Below are positions 61,891 to 64,000 of a stretch of DNA of 64,000 nucleotides, one piece after another. Within the stretch, counting starts at the first letter, position 1. Each line of letters starts with the position of its first letter. The translations under genes were made by a program, and so were the position numbers. Source of the stretch: PNAI01 sp035501735 (GTDB lineage Bacteria; Pseudomonadota; Alphaproteobacteria; Rhizobiales; Xanthobacteraceae); contig DATJVR010000064.1 of assembly GCA_035501735.1 (NCBI GenBank), positions 62,001 to 126,000 of the forward strand, in the 5' to 3' direction. The notes under the pieces were generated by a model. That model was not told the origin of the DNA. It saw only the letters and a program-made list of their open reading frames with translations, and did not search any database.

Positions 61891-61932
61891 CATCCCTCCG
61901 GGATGCCAGCGATTTCGGCAAAGAGGCAGGTC

Positions 61933-62394
61933 ATGGGGATTGCAATCACTCTCGCACAGTATCTTCTCGACAGGAAAATTGCATACGATCTCGTGCCCCA
62001 TCCGCACACGGAAACAGCCTTGGCAAGTGCCGCCGCGAGCAAGTTATCAGCTGAGAGCGTCATCAAGGCGGTCGTTCTCAAAGGCACAGACGGGTTCATG
62101 CTCGCGCTGCTTCCGGCCTCGCGCCACATCAAGTTTGATGCGCTTCGGAAGCTGCTCGGCAGTGAAGTGGACATCGCCAACGAGGAGCAGGTGGAGACGC
62201 TCTTTCTCGATTGCGAGCCTGGCTCAGTCCCTGCGCTCGGGGCCGCATACGGACTCGATGTCGTGGTCGATGATAGCTTGGCCCAGCAGCCGGAACTCTA
62301 CTTGGAGGCCGGCGATCACGCCCATTTAGTTCATATCAGCGGTACGAATTTTCGGAAACTGATGAACGATGCTCGACATGGACGGTTTTCCTGA
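61933..62394 (+). CDS. YbaK/EbsC-type aminoacyl-tRNA deacylase domain protein
   Basis: A 153-residue stand-alone editing domain. SVIKAVVLKGTDGFMLALLPASRHIKFDALRKLLG contains the conserved Lys and substrate pocket, and VEDCEPGSVPALG-type sequence is seen as LDCEPGSVPALGAAYGLDVVVDDSL. Such proteins hydrolyse mischarged Cys- or Ala-tRNA(Pro); some members have drifted to other ligands. GAGG lies upstream of the ATG at 61933; the frame is open from 61903. It lies 42 bases downstream of the nitroreductase gene on the same strand. Confidence 0.82.
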   Translation: MGIAITLAQYLLDRKIAYDLVPHPHTETALASAAASKLSAESVIKAVVLKGTDGFMLALLPASRHIKFDALRKLLGSEVDIANEEQVETLFLDCEPGSVPALGAAYGLDVVVDDSLAQQPELYLEAGDHAHLVHISGTNFRKLMNDARHGRFS

Positions 62395-62430
62395 CGTGCC
62401 TGAAGTCGTCCAGCGTGTTAAGAGAAGTGC

Positions 62431-63228
62431 GTGCAGTCCAGCGCAACCATTAAAGGCGGTCGGCAAATCGTACTCGTTCCCGAGGTATGTCCGGTCGAAA
62501 TCGGATTGGCGCACCAGCAGAACCTCGCCGACGAAAATACCGGCCGATCCGCCGTTCCCGCATTGTTGATTTGGCGCTGCGCGCCGGCCTTGCTCGTCAC
62601 GCGTTCGGAGACGCGCTTACCTCGTTTCGACGGCGCTGTCGCAGCAATGCAAGCCGCTGGCTGGCCGGTCTTGTTGCGTAAGAGCGGCGGTGGAGCTTGC
62701 CCGCTCGGACCCGGGACCGTGCAGGTCTCGATGATCGAGGCGGTTTCCTCGGATGCGACAATGAATGCCAAATACACCGCCCTCGCACGACTCCTTCAAT
62801 TCACGCTTTCTACTTTTCAAATCGTCTGTCAGACCGGATCGGTTGCAGGCGCCTTTTGTCCCGGGAAATATGATTTGTCGGTTCAAGGCAAGAAAATCGC
62901 CGGCATGTCTCAGCATTGGTTCCGCAATCGCTGCGGAGTCCGCTGTGTCATCACGGCGGCTTCCGTCAACATTGAAGAAACGCCCCACGTGCTCGCCGAC
63001 GTCGTCAATCGATTTTACAGCAGTGCTGGTAGCCCGCTTCGCTGCCAGGCGGCCGTTCTGACCAACCTGCGACTGTGCGCCGCAGCCGATCATGCTGCCG
63101 GCTCCAAATTGGCATCAGCGGTTATGCATCAGCTTTGCTCGGCCGCGGATATGCTCGGCGAGTCGAACCGCGAGGATTTCCCTCGAAACCTGAGCCTTCC
63201 TTCGCTCATTTCCCAGCCGCATGACTGA
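62431..63228 (+). CDS. Lipoate-protein-ligase-like (BPL/LplA/LipB fold) protein
   Basis: A 265-residue protein with the cofactor-transferase fold. LLRKSGGGACPLGPGTVQVSMI corresponds to the RRxSGGGxVxHD loop of LplA but with altered residues. GKYDLSVQGKKIAGMSQHWFRN contains the catalytic-type Lys (G-x-K-I-x-G-x-Q). It begins with GTG at 62431. It may attach lipoate or another acyl acid, or be a transferase with a new substrate; no lipoyl-domain protein is encoded nearby. The C-terminal 70 residues are not conserved-looking. Confidence 0.72.
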   Translation: MQSSATIKGGRQIVLVPEVCPVEIGLAHQQNLADENTGRSAVPALLIWRCAPALLVTRSETRLPRFDGAVAAMQAAGWPVLLRKSGGGACPLGPGTVQVSMIEAVSSDATMNAKYTALARLLQFTLSTFQIVCQTGSVAGAFCPGKYDLSVQGKKIAGMSQHWFRNRCGVRCVITAASVNIEETPHVLADVVNRFYSSAGSPLRCQAAVLTNLRLCAAADHAAGSKLASAVMHQLCSAADMLGESNREDFPRNLSLPSLISQPHD

Positions 63229-63298
63229 TCGACATAAATCTGTAAGTTAGATTGACGGTATGAAATCATGGTGACGCCTTGCCAATGTGCAGTGCAGC

Positions 63299-63373
63299 AT
63301 TTTTTGTTTTGATGCGATCAACACACGATCCGCGCAGTATTTTTGGTTTTGACCCAGATCAACACGTGATCCT
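63299..63373 (+). repeat. Imperfect direct repeats holding FixK-like boxes upstream of cstA
   Basis: Two related units of about 31 bases, 63299-63330 and 63339-63373, start points 40 bases apart. Each has TTTTG, then TTTTGA, then GATCAACAC and GATCC. The right unit has a full 14-bp box; the left has the same half-sites with a 3-base spacer (TTGATGCGATCAA, 63309-63321). Confidence 0.7.
63349..63362 (+). promoter_or_regulatory. FixK/FNR box upstream of cstA-like gene
   Basis: TTGACCCAGATCAA fits TTG(A/C)-N6-TCAA. It is centred about 105 bases before the cstA ATG at 63461. Confidence 0.65.
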
Positions 63374-63460
63374 TTTAACAGGCCAATAATTTTACAAATT
63401 TTTGAATGGCCTTCGGGCGTACGCGCAGTCACGGCCATTCGATCAAGAGAGGGCAGAGTC

Positions 63461-64000
63461 ATGAACAGCTTCTGGATCGTCATTCTCAGCGTACTGACCG
63501 TCTATTTGGCCTACAACCTGTACGCCAAACGCATCGACCGGAGTGTCATCCAGCCCGATGCCAAACGGGCGACGCCAGCCCGCATGTACATGGACGGCGT
63601 CGATTTCATGCCGACCAGCCGCAATGTGCTGTTCGGCTATCACTTCAAGGCAATCGCGGCCGCCGGCCCGATCGTCGGACCGATCACGGCCGCAAACCTG
63701 TGGGGCTGGGCGCCCTCGCTGGCCTGGCTGATCTTGGGTGTCAGCTTCATTGGCTGGGCGAGCGATTACTCGGCAATCATGGTGGCAGTGCGCAACGACG
63801 GCAACAGCCTGTCGGCCATCGCGCATCGGCTGATCGCTCCCCGCACGCGTACGATCCTGTTCGTGTTCATCTTCTTCTATTTGATGCTGCTGGCCGGCGC
63901 GTTCATCGGAATTTTGGCTGCGACCCTGTCCGCGCGACCGGATGTACCGTTCGGCATCGTGATGCTCGGCCTGATGGGGCTGCTGGCGGGCCAGATGATG
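63461..64000 (+). CDS. cstA: Carbon starvation protein CstA family (3' end beyond window)
   Basis: The first 180 residues of a large membrane transporter; the frame is still open at the window end. The N-terminal helix (FWIVILSVLTVYLAYNLYA) is followed by VDFMPTSRNVLFGYHFKAIAAAGPIVGPITAANLWGWAPSLAWL, the CstA signature, and further helices. CstA proteins take up peptides or pyruvate in starving cells. GAGGG precedes the ATG. A repeat pair with a FixK-like box lies about 100 bases upstream, so low-oxygen control is added to starvation control here (inference). Confidence 0.9.
   Translation, partial: MNSFWIVILSVLTVYLAYNLYAKRIDRSVIQPDAKRATPARMYMDGVDFMPTSRNVLFGYHFKAIAAAGPIVGPITAANLWGWAPSLAWLILGVSFIGWASDYSAIMVAVRNDGNSLSAIAHRLIAPRTRTILFVFIFFYLMLLAGAFIGILAATLSARPDVPFGIVMLGLMGLLAGQMM

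Noticed and set aside
63309..63321. Second FixK box upstream of cstA
   Set aside because: The half-sites are right, but the spacer is 3 instead of 4 bases, so it is listed only as part of a repeat, not as a functional box.
1..64000. CRISPR arrays, tRNA or rRNA genes, insertion sequences, prophage
   Set aside because: No regularly spaced repeats, cloverleaf-like GTTC-T-x-x-TC segments, transposase motifs or phage structural genes were recognised by eye; a tRNAscan or ISfinder run would settle it.

Overview
The window looks like chromosomal DNA of an alphaproteobacterium of the order Hyphomicrobiales, near Bradyrhizobium, Rhodopseudomonas, Pseudolabrys or Xanthobacteraceae. The reasons are the high GC, the FixL-FixJ-FixK oxygen cascade, an EcfF/NrsF-type sigma and anti-sigma pair, DUF3775 and DUF6455 proteins and many small secreted proteins of rhizobial type. 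No phage, transposase, CRISPR array, rRNA or tRNA was recognised. The right edge cuts a cstA-like gene.

Layout. 1-3,830: small hypothetical proteins and an ECF sigma factor with its NrsF (DUF1109) anti-sigma. 3,836-15,677: a mostly minus-strand catabolic and transport cluster with an amidohydrolase, two M24 (creatinase-fold) proteins, a HyuA/HyuB hydantoinase pair, a three-gene NitT/TauT-type ABC transporter, an MmgE/PrpD protein and, on the plus strand, a PEP-mutase/isocitrate-lyase-like enzyme. The pattern suggests import and breakdown of a small cyclic amide or carboxylate, but the substrate cannot be read from sequence. 16,000-21,060: small secreted proteins, a large unrecognised secreted protein and an orphan ABC solute-binding protein.

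21,229-30,829 is the control core of an oxygen-limitation island: DoxX, Usp, three small monohaem cytochromes c, a receiver-only regulator, fixJ, fixL, fixK, a DUF6455 protein, an ADP-forming acyl-CoA synthetase fused to a GNAT domain, and a 35-residue membrane protein. 31,292-38,611 is a membrane-lipid block: LpxH-like phosphatase, phosphatidylserine decarboxylase, GSA-type aminotransferase, Mpo1-like protein, PmtA-like methyltransferase, glycosyltransferase and YbhN-type membrane protein. 38,747-56,867 returns to stress genes: Usp, an HlyD/RbbA/YhhJ-type ABC exporter, carbamate kinase, a cyclic-2,3-diphosphoglycerate-synthetase-like GTPase, another Usp, alanine dehydrogenase, a divergent GroEL, a second fixK paralogue, ChaB, DUF3775, an HPF-cold-shock fusion, a Lon-like protease, a Usp-like protein and a host-attachment-family protein. 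57,195-63,228 holds a periplasmic PaoABC-like molybdenum oxidoreductase operon with a nitroreductase, a YbaK-type deacylase and a lipoate-ligase-like protein, followed by cstA.

What ties the right two thirds together is regulation. Nine 14-bp sites fit the FixK/FNR pattern (TTGA-N6-T/GCAA), and all but possibly one lie in gene-free DNA upstream of stress or energy genes. The two fixK paralogues share a well conserved 26-bp element upstream of their starts, a candidate FixJ-dependent promoter. The reading proposed here is FixL (haem PAS sensor) to FixJ to two cysteine-free FixK proteins to a dispersed survival regulon, comparable in logic to the mycobacterial DosR dormancy regulon. The sites and gene identities are seen in the sequence; the regulon is inferred.
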